A DNA stretch of 64,000 bases from Pseudalkalibacillus sp045920555 (GCF_045920555.1 NZ_CP174509.1:4712001-4776000), one strand, 5' to 3'; shown: positions 45,556 to 55,012, counted from the stretch's first letter. The notes: generated by a model from the letters alone, not told the origin. Translations and numbers: made by a program.

Positions 45556-46491
45556 CTAAAAGTCATCGTAATCTGGTGTATCGATGACATTGTTAAGCTT
45601 ATCCGAAAACTGTTGAGCTGCGTTCACACCCATTCTTTTTAATCGGAAATTCATCGCAGCCACCTCGATGATGACAGCAAGGTTCCGTCCAGGGCGTACG
45701 GGAACCGTCAACTTCGGAAGCTCACAATCGATGATTTTCATCATTTCTTCATCAAGACCAAGCCGGTCATATATTTTCTTCTGATCCCATGTCTCCAGGT
45801 GGATCGTTAAAGCAATCTTTTTAAAATTACGAATAGCACCCGCGCCGAAAAGGGTCATGACGTTGATGATCCCGAGTCCACGGATTTCCAATAGATGCTG
45901 AATCAGATCAGGAGAACTTCCAACTAAAGTCTTTTCGTCCTCTTGCCGGATCTCGACTGAATCATCCGCAACCAACCTGTGCCCCCTTTTTACGAGTTCA
46001 AGTGCGGTTTCACTTTTTCCGACACCGCTTGCCCCTGTGATGAGGACTCCGATCCCATATATATCGACCAGGACACCATGGACGGCTGTCGTTGGTGCCA
46101 GCTTACTTTCCAAATAGTTCGTCAACCGGCTGCTGAGACGGGTCGTCGTCAATTGTGACCGTAAAATCGGGAGGCCCATTTTTTCTGCAGCTTCCCCTAA
46201 TTCTGGAGGGATATCCCATCCTCTTGAGATGATGATTCCAGGTGTTTCCTCTCTACAAAGCTTCCGAAGCCTCTCTCGTCGGATCCGCTCATCAAGGCCA
46301 TTCACGAAAGACAGCTCAGTCTTTCCTAACAACTGCAGGCGGTCGGCTGGATAATAGGCAAAATACCCAGCCATCTCAAGGCCAGGACGGGAAATATCAC
46401 TTGTCGAAATCGTTCGATGGATTCCGCTTTCGCCATGCACGAGCTCCAGCTGGAATTCATCGATCAAATCTTTTATATGTATGTTCGCCAT
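45556..46491 (-). CDS. hprK: HPr kinase/phosphorylase
   Basis: 311 residues from ATG at 46491 (GGGAG upstream; five extra residues possible from 46506). N-terminal regulatory domain, then kinase core with Walker A GASGVGKSETALELVKRGH and the HprK signature LEIRGLGIINVMTLFGAGA. Phosphorylates Ser46 of HPr, making the CcpA co-repressor; this links to the cre sites of the arabinose locus. Heads the lgt-yvoD-ppaX operon. Confidence 0.97.
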   Translation of the reverse strand: MANIHIKDLIDEFQLELVHGESGIHRTISTSDISRPGLEMAGYFAYYPADRLQLLGKTELSFVNGLDERIRRERLRKLCREETPGIIISRGWDIPPELGEAAEKMGLPILRSQLTTTRLSSRLTNYLESKLAPTTAVHGVLVDIYGIGVLITGASGVGKSETALELVKRGHRLVADDSVEIRQEDEKTLVGSSPDLIQHLLEIRGLGIINVMTLFGAGAIRNFKKIALTIHLETWDQKKIYDRLGLDEEMMKIIDCELPKLTVPVRPGRNLAVIIEVAAMNFRLKRMGVNAAQQFSDKLNNVIDTPDYDDF

Positions 46492-46611
46492 GAAGGTCAC
46501 TCCCACTTTCTAGCGTTTCTAATACACTATATTTTAGCATTCTTTTGCAATTCATGCCGAATCTACACATAGTTTTCCATAAATAGGATGAAAAATTATG
46601 ATGCGTCTGAA

Positions 46612-46735
46612 GTAAATCACCGAATTATTCTAGATTTGCTACGAATAATTTTAAGTTTGCTACGATAAATTTCAGATTTGCACCAAAAAATATTTTGGAT
46701 TTGCTACGATAAAATTGGAGTTTACCCCGAATTGT
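46612..46735. repeat. Imperfect tandem repeat upstream of hprK
   Basis: About five degenerate units of 20-23 bases around GATTTGCTACGATAAATTT. Clear copies start near 46632, 46654, 46674 and 46697; the edge units are worn. Non-coding, AT-rich, located between hprK and yvlD. Confidence 0.7.
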
Positions 46736-46816
46736 CCAAATCAGCACTTTGCCTCACCAGGATCAACAACAGTTTTGAAGCGGAACTCATTCAATTTTAC
46801 GACATTACGCCATTAA

Positions 46817-46981
46817 ATGAATCCATCAAAACGATCAAAAATTGTGGAGAAACCCTTATGGATAGGAATCGGAGAGGTGTTCGGGTCTGGAATCGCTTAC
46901 ATGTACGAAAACACAGAATTTTACGTCAGGGGGATGACATGTTCATCTAAAGAAATCCGTGAAGAGGAAGAGGAGGGGTAG
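46817..46981 (+). CDS. Doubtful 54-residue ORF, possible remnant of a small membrane protein
   Basis: ATG 46817 to TAG 46981. The middle KPLWIGIGEVFGSGIAYMY resembles a glycine-zipper membrane helix and the end is Glu-rich. No ribosome binding site precedes the ATG. It runs against all surrounding genes. Could be a decayed gene or chance; coding status unproven. Confidence 0.25.
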   Translation: MNPSKRSKIVEKPLWIGIGEVFGSGIAYMYENTEFYVRGMTCSSKEIREEEEEG

Positions 46982-47006
46982 TAAGAAAGTACTGATTATA
47001 AAATTC

Positions 47007-47053
47007 GAAAAAGACTGACCATGAATCGAATTTTGAGTTCCAGGTCAGTCTTT
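47007..47053 (-). terminator. Intrinsic terminator of yvlB-yvlD
   Basis: AAAGACTGACC and GGTCAGTCTTT form an 11-bp perfect stem with a 22-base loop. T-runs on both sides allow bidirectional use; it lies 8 bases after the yvlD stop. Confidence 0.85.
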
Positions 47054-47060
47054 ACTTTAT

Positions 47061-47423
47061 TTAACGTTCTTTCAACGGTTTGACAATCAAATTGTTGATC
47101 AGCAGGTTCAATATCGATATGATAATTGCCGCGAGCAGCGCCATACCGAATCCAGAAATCATGAATGCGTCGCCCATCAATGCCTGGGTGAGCATCAGCG
47201 TAATCGCATTGATTACGAACAAGAACAGCCCCAGACTTAATATCGTTACCGGCAATGTCAAAATTACTAAAATCGGTTTGACGATCACATTCATGATCGC
47301 TAACAAAATACTTGCGATGATGGCGGCTCCGATTCCAGATAAATAGAATGATTGACTGAAAAATCCAGAGACAACCATCAAAACGATTGTATTGACGATT
47401 AATGAAACAATCCATCCTCTCAC
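47061..47423 (-). CDS. yvlD: YvlD-like four-helix membrane protein (phage-holin superfamily IV)
   Basis: 120 residues, four membrane segments (RGWIVSLIVNTIVLMVVSGF at the start). Small membrane protein found with yvlB in Bacillus envelope-stress operons. ATG at 47423, 12 bases after the yvlB stop. Molecular role not known. Confidence 0.88.
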   Translation of the reverse strand: MRGWIVSLIVNTIVLMVVSGFFSQSFYLSGIGAAIIASILLAIMNVIVKPILVILTLPVTILSLGLFLFVINAITLMLTQALMGDAFMISGFGMALLAAIIISILNLLINNLIVKPLKER

Positions 47424-47435
47424 AATCCTACCTCC

Positions 47436-48560
47436 TTACCGCTTCGCAATCGTAATCGAACCGGTCTTCGCGATCGCTTCAACTTCATAGGTTGTCGGCG
47501 CCCCTTCGTTAGCTATGAACTCCATTCGCTTGAGCACTACATCCTTTGTCTCCTTTTTAATATCAACATTTTCAAGGAAACAATTCAAACTTCCGATTGT
47601 AGCTTTCATATTTCCATTAACACGTAGACTGTCCGGTACAAGGATTTCGATCTTTCCTGCGACTGTTTTGAAAGAAGCTTTCCCTGGCATGACCTCATCC
47701 AGTGTAAATGTAATTGATCCATTCAAGGTTTCCGCCTCGACGTCTTCGTACTTGCCATTCAAACGAATCGCCCCGTTAAGCGTCTCGAGATCAAGCTTTT
47801 TCCAACCGCTGTTCTCTAATCTGATTTTTCCATTTGATGTCGAAGCATTCAAAGATCCACCATCTACCCGGTTCAACGTGACAGCGCCATTTGTCGTGCG
47901 TACGATCATCCGTTTTGTCTGTAATTCATCAAGTGAGATCGCGCCATTCCCTGTTCGCAGTTGGATTTCCTCATACACTTTTGTCGGCACATACATATGC
48001 GCTTGCACTTTCAAGCGGTTTTCATCCACCAAGAACTGGAGCTCGCCTGCCTCTGTTGCAAAGTGGGTATTTTTCAAAAAATATGCCTTCGCTTCTTCGG
48101 TCGACTGGGTCCTGTAAACAGAAGCACGGCACTCCATCCGGATACTCTGTTCTTCCCAGGGCTGTAACTGTATACCGCCATTGGTCACATGGACCTTCAA
48201 TCGGTTGAAATCCACATCATTTTCCTGGAAAATATGATCGACTTCAATTGCCTGACCAAAATTGAAATCAAAATCAGTATCTTTTAGTTTCGTCACTACC
48301 CGGTCGATCAAGCTGGAAAACTTACTGATCGTAGACTGTTCGGATTTTTTCTCATTCGTGCTGGAATCGCGCCTCTCCTGGTTTTTCTCATCGTTCGATT
48401 TTTGTTTTTGCTGGGTGTGGCTGACTGTGGCCGTATTGGGAGTCTGGGCCTGTTTATTGTCGGGATCGTTTTCTCCTACTGCCTTCAGTAACTCGACCGC
48501 CTCAGCTGATGTAATCTTCCCTTCATCTAGCATTTTCAAGATCATCTTACGTTCTTCCAT
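47436..48560 (-). CDS. yvlB: YvlB-like DUF4097 beta-helix protein with SHOCT-like N-terminus
   Basis: 374 residues. N-terminal short helix pair (ILKMLDEGKITSAEAVELLK) as in SHOCT-like domains, a polar linker (~30-75), then DUF4097 with repeated short strands (NGAISLDELQTKRM, NGAVTLNRVDGG, NGKIRLENSGWKK). No signal peptide. ATG at 48560 with GGGGG upstream. Linked in B. subtilis to a cell-envelope stress operon (yvlABCD); yvlC is missing here. Confidence 0.9.
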   Translation of the reverse strand: MEERKMILKMLDEGKITSAEAVELLKAVGENDPDNKQAQTPNTATVSHTQQKQKSNDEKNQERRDSSTNEKKSEQSTISKFSSLIDRVVTKLKDTDFDFNFGQAIEVDHIFQENDVDFNRLKVHVTNGGIQLQPWEEQSIRMECRASVYRTQSTEEAKAYFLKNTHFATEAGELQFLVDENRLKVQAHMYVPTKVYEEIQLRTGNGAISLDELQTKRMIVRTTNGAVTLNRVDGGSLNASTSNGKIRLENSGWKKLDLETLNGAIRLNGKYEDVEAETLNGSITFTLDEVMPGKASFKTVAGKIEILVPDSLRVNGNMKATIGSLNCFLENVDIKKETKDVVLKRMEFIANEGAPTTYEVEAIAKTGSITIAKR

Positions 48561-48581
48561 TTCGAATCCCCCTTCTTGTTA

Positions 48582-49075
48582 AAGGCTTTGTTAAATTTTC
48601 ATCTTGATTTTTGCAGAAAATGGCTTCAATCGAAATTCACGACACTCCTGCGGGGAAAGCGAGCCAGGCGAGACCCTATAGCGATTTAAGGATCTTCGAC
48701 TAAATACCACCACGTCCTGCGCTTGCGATTACTCGGCGCAAAACTACAAGGATGGAATTTAAGTACGTGTCTTGTGGTGAAGCATAAGGAAAGCTTCTAA
48801 GAATTCTCATCGCAGACACGAAAATGATTTCATTATTGTGTTGAGATCCCTGTGCAAGTGAGCGAGGAAGCTTGCGGAATTAGGCTAATTCAGAGAAGTA
48901 ATGTCTAGCTCAGCGACCAGTCACTTGGATCACTTCAGATTTCCTGCGGCGGCAAAAGCCTCCTCGTCAGTCTTCCAGTGACCTACGTGACAAAGCGTGT
49001 CGCTTCTGCTTTTCTTAAGCCCGTGGAAAGGGAGTGAATTTCGTAAAAATAAACAATGACGTATAACAGAGCCTT
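48582..49075. mobile_element. MITE-like non-coding element, about 0.5 kb
   Basis: The ends are imperfect inverted repeats of about 37 bases: left AAGGCTTTGTTA (48582-48593), right complement AAGGCTCTGTTA (ending 49075), both followed by T-rich ATTTTT blocks. The interior contains CACTCCTGCGGGGAAAGCG and AAAAGCCTCCTCGTC, motifs of a repeat common in Bacillaceae intergenic DNA. No ORF of note. It separates yvlB from the small membrane gene upstream. A fragment of the right end recurs at 60929-60961. Target-site duplication not clear. Confidence 0.75.
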
Positions 49076-49105
49076 GTTGTAAGTTATTCGGATACATACG
49101 GAAAG

Positions 49106-49411
49106 CTACTTCTGTTGTAAAACACGAATGCCCTTCATAAGGTTCCAGATGGCAGCGGTCACTGCAATTCCGCCGAATAGGATCATACTGAGAATCGTAA
49201 AATGATTCAGGATCTGGCCTGATTCAAAAAATAAAATCGACAAGGTTGCTAAGGCAATCAATGGGATTAAATGAGAAGTGGATGCAAGCCTAGCATGCTG
49301 CCTTACATCTAAATCATCAATAAGTAGAAAAATGATTGCTGGTACGATAAAAGGCGCGAAAAATATGCTCATGTAACTTAATGATTTAAACAACTTTCCC
49401 GATGATAACAC
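49106..49411 (-). CDS. Small membrane protein, DUF4870-like (position of yvlA)
   Basis: 101 residues from GTG at 49411, GGAGG 9 bases upstream. Three hydrophobic segments; FFAPFIVPAIIFLLIDDLDV followed by ARLASTSHLIPLI recalls DUF4870/Tic20-like small proteins. It sits between uvrA and yvlB where B. subtilis has yvlA; whether it is the orthologue is not certain. Function unknown. Confidence 0.7.
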   Translation of the reverse strand: MLSSGKLFKSLSYMSIFFAPFIVPAIIFLLIDDLDVRQHARLASTSHLIPLIALATLSILFFESGQILNHFTILSMILFGGIAVTAAIWNLMKGIRVLQQK

Positions 49412-49519
49412 CCTTGTTCTCCTCCATTCAAGACATGAATATGAAAATTTGAAACACTTATTATATGTATGAGATTCGGCTGTCTGACATTCAGCACTCT
49501 ATTGATTCGACATAAATAA

Positions 49520-49556
49520 GAAAAAGCCTTCTAAGAGTAAGCATCTTAGAAGACTT
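49520..49556 (-). terminator. Intrinsic terminator of uvrBA
   Basis: CTTCTAAGA and TCTTAGAAG pair, extended by AG/CT, followed by TTTTTC on the minus strand. Eight bases after the uvrA stop. Confidence 0.85.
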
Positions 49557-49563
49557 TACGATT

Positions 49564-52437
49564 TTATTTCGCCATGGTTTCAGTTTTCTTGATTTTTGCT
49601 TCCATACGTTTTCGGTCACGTTTCAAAATAGGCGCTAAATACTTTCCAGTATAGGATTCTTTATTCTCAGCGATTTCCTCGGGTGTTCCAGTACCAACGA
49701 TCATACCGCCTTTGTCCCCGCCTTCTGGACCGAGGTCGATGATATGGTCAACCGCCTTGATGACATCAAGGTTATGCTCGATGACAAGAACCGAATCTCC
49801 GTTATCAACAAGACGCTGGAGGACAGTCAACAAGCGCGAAATATCATGCACATGCAAGCCTGTTGTTGGTTCATCCAGAATATAAAATGTTTTTCCTGTT
49901 GAACGCTTGTGCAGCTGGGACGCAAGCTTCACACGTTGCGCTTCCCCGCCGGATATCGTTGTCGAGGATTGTCCGAGCTTGATGTAGCCAAGTCCAACGT
50001 CCATCATCGTCTGGACTTTCCGGTTGATCTTAGGGATATTCGCGAAAAACTCAACCGCTTCCTCAACGGTCATGTCGAGAATATCAGCGATGTTCTTCCC
50101 TTTATATTTCACCTCGAGGGTTTCTCGGTTATATCGCTTTCCATGACAAACCTCGCAAGGAACATACACATCCGGTAGGAAATGCATCTCGATTTTGATG
50201 ATCCCATCCCCGCGGCACGCTTCACAACGGCCCCCCTTGACGTTGAAAGAGAAACGGCCTTTCTTGTATCCTCTCACCTTCGCTTCGTTCGTTTGTGCAA
50301 AAACATCTCGGATATCATCAAAGACACCGATGTAAGTAGCTGGATTCGAGCGTGGTGTACGGCCGATCGGAGACTGGTCGATATCAATGACTTTGTCAAT
50401 GTGATCGAGTCCTTCGATCTTCTTGTGTTCACCCGGTTTTTCTTTCGCGCGATGCAGTTTTTGCGCAAGAGACTTATAAAGGATCTCATTGATCAAGGTA
50501 CTTTTACCAGAACCTGAAACTCCTGTAACACCCGTAAATACTCCGAGCGGGATATCGACGTTCACTTTTTTCAAGTTGTTTTCGGTAGCATTTTTAATCG
50601 TCAGCTTCCTGCCGTCCGATTTCCTTCTCTCATTTGGAAGTGGAATGAATCGTTTCCCGGACAAGTAATTACCGGTCAGCGATTTTTCATCCTCCATGAT
50701 TTCCTGCGGCGACCCCTGAGCGGTGATCTGTCCGCCATGTGCCCCAGCTCCAGGTCCGATATCGATGATGTAATCAGCTGCTAGCATCGTATCTTCATCG
50801 TGCTCGACGACAATCAACGTATTGCCAAGGCTGCGCATCTCTTCAAGGGTGTTGATCAATCGGTCGTTGTCACGTTGATGTAATCCGATTGACGGTTCAT
50901 CAAGGATATAAAGGACACCAGTCAACCGCGAGCCGACCTGGGTTGCAAGACGGATACGCTGTGCTTCCCCGCCTGATAATGTCCCTGCAGAACGGCTTAA
51001 TGTCAGGTAATCGAGTCCGACATTCACGAGGAAACCAAGACGGTCATTGATTTCGCGTAAAATCAAACGTCCGATCTGTTCTTCCTTTTTCGTCAACTCA
51101 AGATTTCTGAAAAACTTGTCCGCATCCTTTACAGACATGTCAGTGATGTTACCGATATGATGATTTCTGATCCGGACCGCCAGTGCTTCAGGCTTCAGCC
51201 GGTGCCCATTACAGCTTGGACAAGGCTTTTGCGCCATATATCCTTCCATCTGTTCACGGATATAATCAGAGCTTGTCTCATGATACCGGCGCTTGATATT
51301 GTTCACTACACCTTCAAAATAGATCTTGTTTTCCCTTACTTGGCCGAAATCATTCTGATAGCGGAAATAAATTTTATCCCTTCCGCTGCCATATAAAATC
51401 TTATCCATTTGAGACTTGATCAGGTTTTTGACCGGAACATCCATATCAATCCCGTAATGGTCGCATACGCTCTTCAAAAGCTGTGGGTAGTATTGTGAGC
51501 TCTGAGGTTCCCAGGGGGCGATCGCATGGTCCTTCAACGTACGGTCCCAATCCGGAATGATCAGGTCCAGATCCACTTCAAGCTTCGTCCCTAATCCGTC
51601 ACAGGATGAACAAGCGCCGAACGGACTATTGAAAGAGAACAGGCGAGGTTCAAGTTCACCGATTGAAAAACCACAGTAAGGACATGCATGATGCTGACTG
51701 AACAACAGCTCCTCTTCGCCGATAACGTCGACGATCACTTTTCCATCAGCAATGTTCAATGCCGTTTCAAGTGAATCAGCAAGCCGTGTTTCTACACCCT
51801 CTTTAACGACGATCCGGTCAACGACGATTTCGATCGAGTGCTTTTTATTTTTTTCAAGTTTGATCTCTTCACTGACGTCCGTGATCTCACCATCTACGCG
51901 GACACGCACGTATCCTTCCTTCTTGATATTCTCAAGGACTTTCACGTGCTCTCCTTTACGTCCAGATACGACCGGTGCAAGGATCTGGAGTTTCGTCCGC
52001 TCAGGATATTCGATGATACGGTCGACCATCTGCTGGATCGTTTGGGAAGTGATCGGAACATCATGATTCGGGCAGATCGGCATACCGATCCGCGCAAACA
52101 ATAGACGCAGGTAATCATAGATTTCCGTAACCGTACCTACCGTTGAACGAGGGTTTTTACTTGTCGTCTTCTGGTCGATGGAAATCGCTGGGGACAGTCC
52201 TTCGATTGAATCGACATCAGGCTTGTCCATTTGTCCTAAAAATTGGCGCGCATACGCAGAAAGCGACTCTACGTAACGGCGCTGACCTTCTGCGTAAATC
52301 GTATCGAAAGCCAGAGAAGACTTTCCTGAACCGGATAAACCAGTCATGACGACCAGCTTATTCCGCGGGATCGTGACATCAATCCCTTTCAGGTTGTGCT
52401 CCCTCGCTCCTTTTATCGTTATATATTCATTTGCCAT
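49564..52437 (-). CDS. uvrA: UvrABC excinuclease subunit A
   Basis: 957 residues from ATG at 52437 (an ATG three codons earlier is too close to GGAAGG). Two ABC ATPase modules: GLSGSGKSSLAFDT and GVSGSGKSTLINEIL, with signature LSGGEAQRIRLATQ and ISGGEAQRVKLASQ. Zinc-binding Cys pairs in ACPYCGF/CSSCDG and in CEACRGDG/CEVCHGKR. Finds DNA damage and loads UvrB. Starts 5 bases after uvrB. Confidence 0.98.
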   Translation of the reverse strand: MANEYITIKGAREHNLKGIDVTIPRNKLVVMTGLSGSGKSSLAFDTIYAEGQRRYVESLSAYARQFLGQMDKPDVDSIEGLSPAISIDQKTTSKNPRSTVGTVTEIYDYLRLLFARIGMPICPNHDVPITSQTIQQMVDRIIEYPERTKLQILAPVVSGRKGEHVKVLENIKKEGYVRVRVDGEITDVSEEIKLEKNKKHSIEIVVDRIVVKEGVETRLADSLETALNIADGKVIVDVIGEEELLFSQHHACPYCGFSIGELEPRLFSFNSPFGACSSCDGLGTKLEVDLDLIIPDWDRTLKDHAIAPWEPQSSQYYPQLLKSVCDHYGIDMDVPVKNLIKSQMDKILYGSGRDKIYFRYQNDFGQVRENKIYFEGVVNNIKRRYHETSSDYIREQMEGYMAQKPCPSCNGHRLKPEALAVRIRNHHIGNITDMSVKDADKFFRNLELTKKEEQIGRLILREINDRLGFLVNVGLDYLTLSRSAGTLSGGEAQRIRLATQVGSRLTGVLYILDEPSIGLHQRDNDRLINTLEEMRSLGNTLIVVEHDEDTMLAADYIIDIGPGAGAHGGQITAQGSPQEIMEDEKSLTGNYLSGKRFIPLPNERRKSDGRKLTIKNATENNLKKVNVDIPLGVFTGVTGVSGSGKSTLINEILYKSLAQKLHRAKEKPGEHKKIEGLDHIDKVIDIDQSPIGRTPRSNPATYIGVFDDIRDVFAQTNEAKVRGYKKGRFSFNVKGGRCEACRGDGIIKIEMHFLPDVYVPCEVCHGKRYNRETLEVKYKGKNIADILDMTVEEAVEFFANIPKINRKVQTMMDVGLGYIKLGQSSTTISGGEAQRVKLASQLHKRSTGKTFYILDEPTTGLHVHDISRLLTVLQRLVDNGDSVLVIEHNLDVIKAVDHIIDLGPEGGDKGGMIVGTGTPEEIAENKESYTGKYLAPILKRDRKRMEAKIKKTETMAK

Positions 52438-52442
52438 TGGAG

Positions 52443-54425
52443 TCATCCTTCCGCTTTTAGCTCTAATACCATGTCACGAAGCTCTGCTGCACGTTCGAAA
52501 TCGAGATCCTTCGCAGCCTGCTTCATTTCTTTTTCCATCCGCTCGATCATTTTTTCGCGTTCCTTCTTATCCATCTTCTTGACAGCTTTCGCCTGTCCGG
52601 CTCCTGCCTCATCCTCAGATGCAACCGTCGCACGTATCAAGTCCGGGATCGCCTTTTGGATCGTCTGCGGTGTTATACCGTGTTCTTCATTATAAGCAAT
52701 CTGCTTCTCACGGCGACGTTCTGTCTCGTCGATCGCAATCCGCATCGAATTTGTAATTTTATCAGCATACATGATGACGTGTCCATTCGCGTTACGAGCC
52801 GCACGTCCGATTGTCTGGATCAAGGAACGCTCCGCTCTCAAGAAGCCTTCCTTATCCGCATCCAATATCGTCACGAGCGAGACTTCAGGAATATCCAGAC
52901 CTTCACGAAGAAGGTTGATACCGACAAGGACATCGAACACGCCCCGCCGCAGATCACGGATGATTTCGATCCGCTCGAGGGTCTTGATTTCAGAGTGCAG
53001 GTAACGCACCTTCACGCCGTTTTCATGCAGGTAATCGGTCAAGTCTTCTGACATCTTTTTCGTCAAGGTCGTGACAAGGACTCTCTCATTCTTACTCACC
53101 CGTTCCTGGATCTGGTCCATCAAGTCATCAATTTGACCCTCGATCGGTTTCACTTCGATTGTAGGGTCAAGAAGGCCTGTCGGACGGATGATCTGCTCGA
53201 CCATCTCTGGAGAGTGTTCTAACTCATACGGACCAGGCGTCGCGGAGACATAGACAGCCTGGCTGACTTTCTCTTCGAATTCCTCGAACATGAGCGGCCT
53301 GTTGTCTTTTGCTGACGGCAACCGGAAGCCATGCTCGACAAGGACTTGTTTCCGTGCCTGGTCACCGTTATACATTCCACGGACCTGTGGAAGCGTCACG
53401 TGGGACTCATCAACCATCAATAAAAAGTCCTTCGGGAAGTAATCCATCAGTGTATAAGGTGTCGAGCCGGCTGGTCGAAGGGTCAGGTGTCGGGAATAGT
53501 TTTCGATCCCGGAACAAAAGCCCATCTCCTGCATCATTTCGATATCATAACGTGTACGCTGTTCAATCCGCTGCGCTTCAAGAAGTTTATCGTGTTCCTT
53601 CAACTCTTTGAGACGTTCCTCAAGTTCAACCTGGATCCGTTCGATCGCAATCTTCATCTTCTCTTCTCGGGTTACGAAGTGGGAAGCAGGGAAAATCGCG
53701 ACATGACTCCGTTCACCGAGAATCTCGCCTGTCAGGGCATTGACCTCAGTGATCCGATCGATCTCGTCACCAAAAAATTCGACCCGGATACAATGCTCAT
53801 CTCGTGACGCAGGAAAAATCTCAACGACATCCCCGCGGACACGGAACGTACCGCGAGTGAAATTCACATCGTTCCTCGCATACTGGATGTCAACAAGGTC
53901 TCGAAGCAGCTGATCCCGATCCTTCTCCATGTCCGTACGGAGGGATACGACGAGTTCACGGTATTCTTCAGGATTACCCAAACCGTAGATGCAGGATACA
54001 CTTGCCACGATAATGACATCGTTTCGTTCAAAAAGAGCTGATGTCGCAGAGTGACGCAGCTTATCGATTTCATCATTGATGCTCGCATCTTTTTCTATGA
54101 AAGTATCGGACTGAGGTATGTACGCCTCAGGTTGGTAATAGTCATAATAACTGACGAAATACTCTACCGCATTATTCGGGAAGAGTTCTTTGAATTCACT
54201 ATACAACTGGCCTGCAAGCGTCTTGTTATGCGCAATGACAAGTGTCGGCTTATTGACCTGCCGGATCACATTCGACATCGTAAACGTCTTTCCAGTGCCT
54301 GTAGCTCCGAGCAACGTCTGATGCCTTTTACCAGCCTTGATCCCTTCAACCAATTTCTTGACCGCGGTGGGCTGATCCCCTTCAGGCTGGTATTTCGACA
54401 CTAATTCGAACTGCTTCTCACTCAT
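52443..54425 (-). CDS. uvrB: UvrABC excinuclease subunit B
   Basis: 660 residues from ATG at 54425 (GGAGGG 8 bases upstream); 12 more residues possible from 54461 but unlike relatives. Helicase motif I LLGATGTGKTFTMS, beta-hairpin YYDYYQPEAYIPQSDTFIEK that inserts between strands, later motifs GINLLREGLDIPEVSLV and QTIGRAARN, and a C-terminal UVR domain (EKEMKQAAKDLDFERAAELR) for UvrC contact. Confidence 0.98.
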   Translation of the reverse strand: MSEKQFELVSKYQPEGDQPTAVKKLVEGIKAGKRHQTLLGATGTGKTFTMSNVIRQVNKPTLVIAHNKTLAGQLYSEFKELFPNNAVEYFVSYYDYYQPEAYIPQSDTFIEKDASINDEIDKLRHSATSALFERNDVIIVASVSCIYGLGNPEEYRELVVSLRTDMEKDRDQLLRDLVDIQYARNDVNFTRGTFRVRGDVVEIFPASRDEHCIRVEFFGDEIDRITEVNALTGEILGERSHVAIFPASHFVTREEKMKIAIERIQVELEERLKELKEHDKLLEAQRIEQRTRYDIEMMQEMGFCSGIENYSRHLTLRPAGSTPYTLMDYFPKDFLLMVDESHVTLPQVRGMYNGDQARKQVLVEHGFRLPSAKDNRPLMFEEFEEKVSQAVYVSATPGPYELEHSPEMVEQIIRPTGLLDPTIEVKPIEGQIDDLMDQIQERVSKNERVLVTTLTKKMSEDLTDYLHENGVKVRYLHSEIKTLERIEIIRDLRRGVFDVLVGINLLREGLDIPEVSLVTILDADKEGFLRAERSLIQTIGRAARNANGHVIMYADKITNSMRIAIDETERRREKQIAYNEEHGITPQTIQKAIPDLIRATVASEDEAGAGQAKAVKKMDKKEREKMIERMEKEMKQAAKDLDFERAAELRDMVLELKAEG

Positions 54426-54463
54426 GCGACGAACCCTCCGTTTCTTAAATCTCACTATCAAAC

Positions 54464-54469
54464 ATTATA
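54464..54469 (-). promoter_or_regulatory. -10 element of the uvrBA promoter
   Basis: Perfect TATAAT in the extended form TGCTATAAT. A -35 (TTGTTA) is found at a long 19-base spacing; the extended -10 may compensate. Confidence 0.65.
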
Positions 54470-54500
54470 GCACAGGATTAGGAAAAAATAACAAGAAAAA

Positions 54501-54514
54501 CGAACTTACATTCG
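54501..54514. promoter_or_regulatory. LexA/DinR-like box upstream of uvrBA
   Basis: CGAACTTACATTCG, close to the Bacillus SOS box CGAACRNRYGTTYG with one changed base in the second arm. It lies just upstream of the promoter and matches the known SOS control of uvrBA in B. subtilis. Confidence 0.65.
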
Positions 54515-54628
54515 CCTTTTTTGTTCCTGGTAATTTTTTCTCACCTGGATGAAACAGTAGACATGCTTTTCCCGTCTATATAGATAAGGAAACTTGAATT
54601 CCCGCATCACTGATTTGGAGGAACAGCT

Positions 54629-55012
54629 ATGAAGAGATGTTTTTTCTATGGGGCTGTATTGATTGTTTGCATGTTTCTTTTCGCTAATTTCGCCATTATT
54701 CCTAACTTGCCTGGAAACGCAAATATGCCTGAAGAGGATTTATGGGAACAGCCGATCACTGGCTATATTGTCGATAAAGAAGAAGGACGTATTCTTGTTT
54801 TAGAAGGAATTGAAAAAGAGCAATTAAAAGGTTTTGACCCGAAAGAGATCCATGAGTACCCGGTTGGGGGAGCCTATTGGTTCCATGTAGATTCACCCGA
54901 ATCCTATAAGGTCGGCCAGAAAGTCGAGGTATGGCCAAAAGGGGCAGTCGCCGAATCCTATCCTGCCCAGGGAGCAGCTGGAAAAGTTAAGATTTTAGAA
55001 GATATAGAATAA
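54629..55012 (+). CDS. DUF3221-type exported protein
   Basis: 127 residues. N-terminal membrane anchor or signal (~5-25, no lipobox), then a single small beta domain with TGYIVDKEEGRILVLEG, YKVGQKVEVW and the typical SYPAQGAAGKV end of DUF3221/YobA proteins. ATG with GGAGG upstream. Outer-surface location expected; function unknown. Confidence 0.8.
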   Translation: MKRCFFYGAVLIVCMFLFANFAIIPNLPGNANMPEEDLWEQPITGYIVDKEEGRILVLEGIEKEQLKGFDPKEIHEYPVGGAYWFHVDSPESYKVGQKVEVWPKGAVAESYPAQGAAGKVKILEDIE

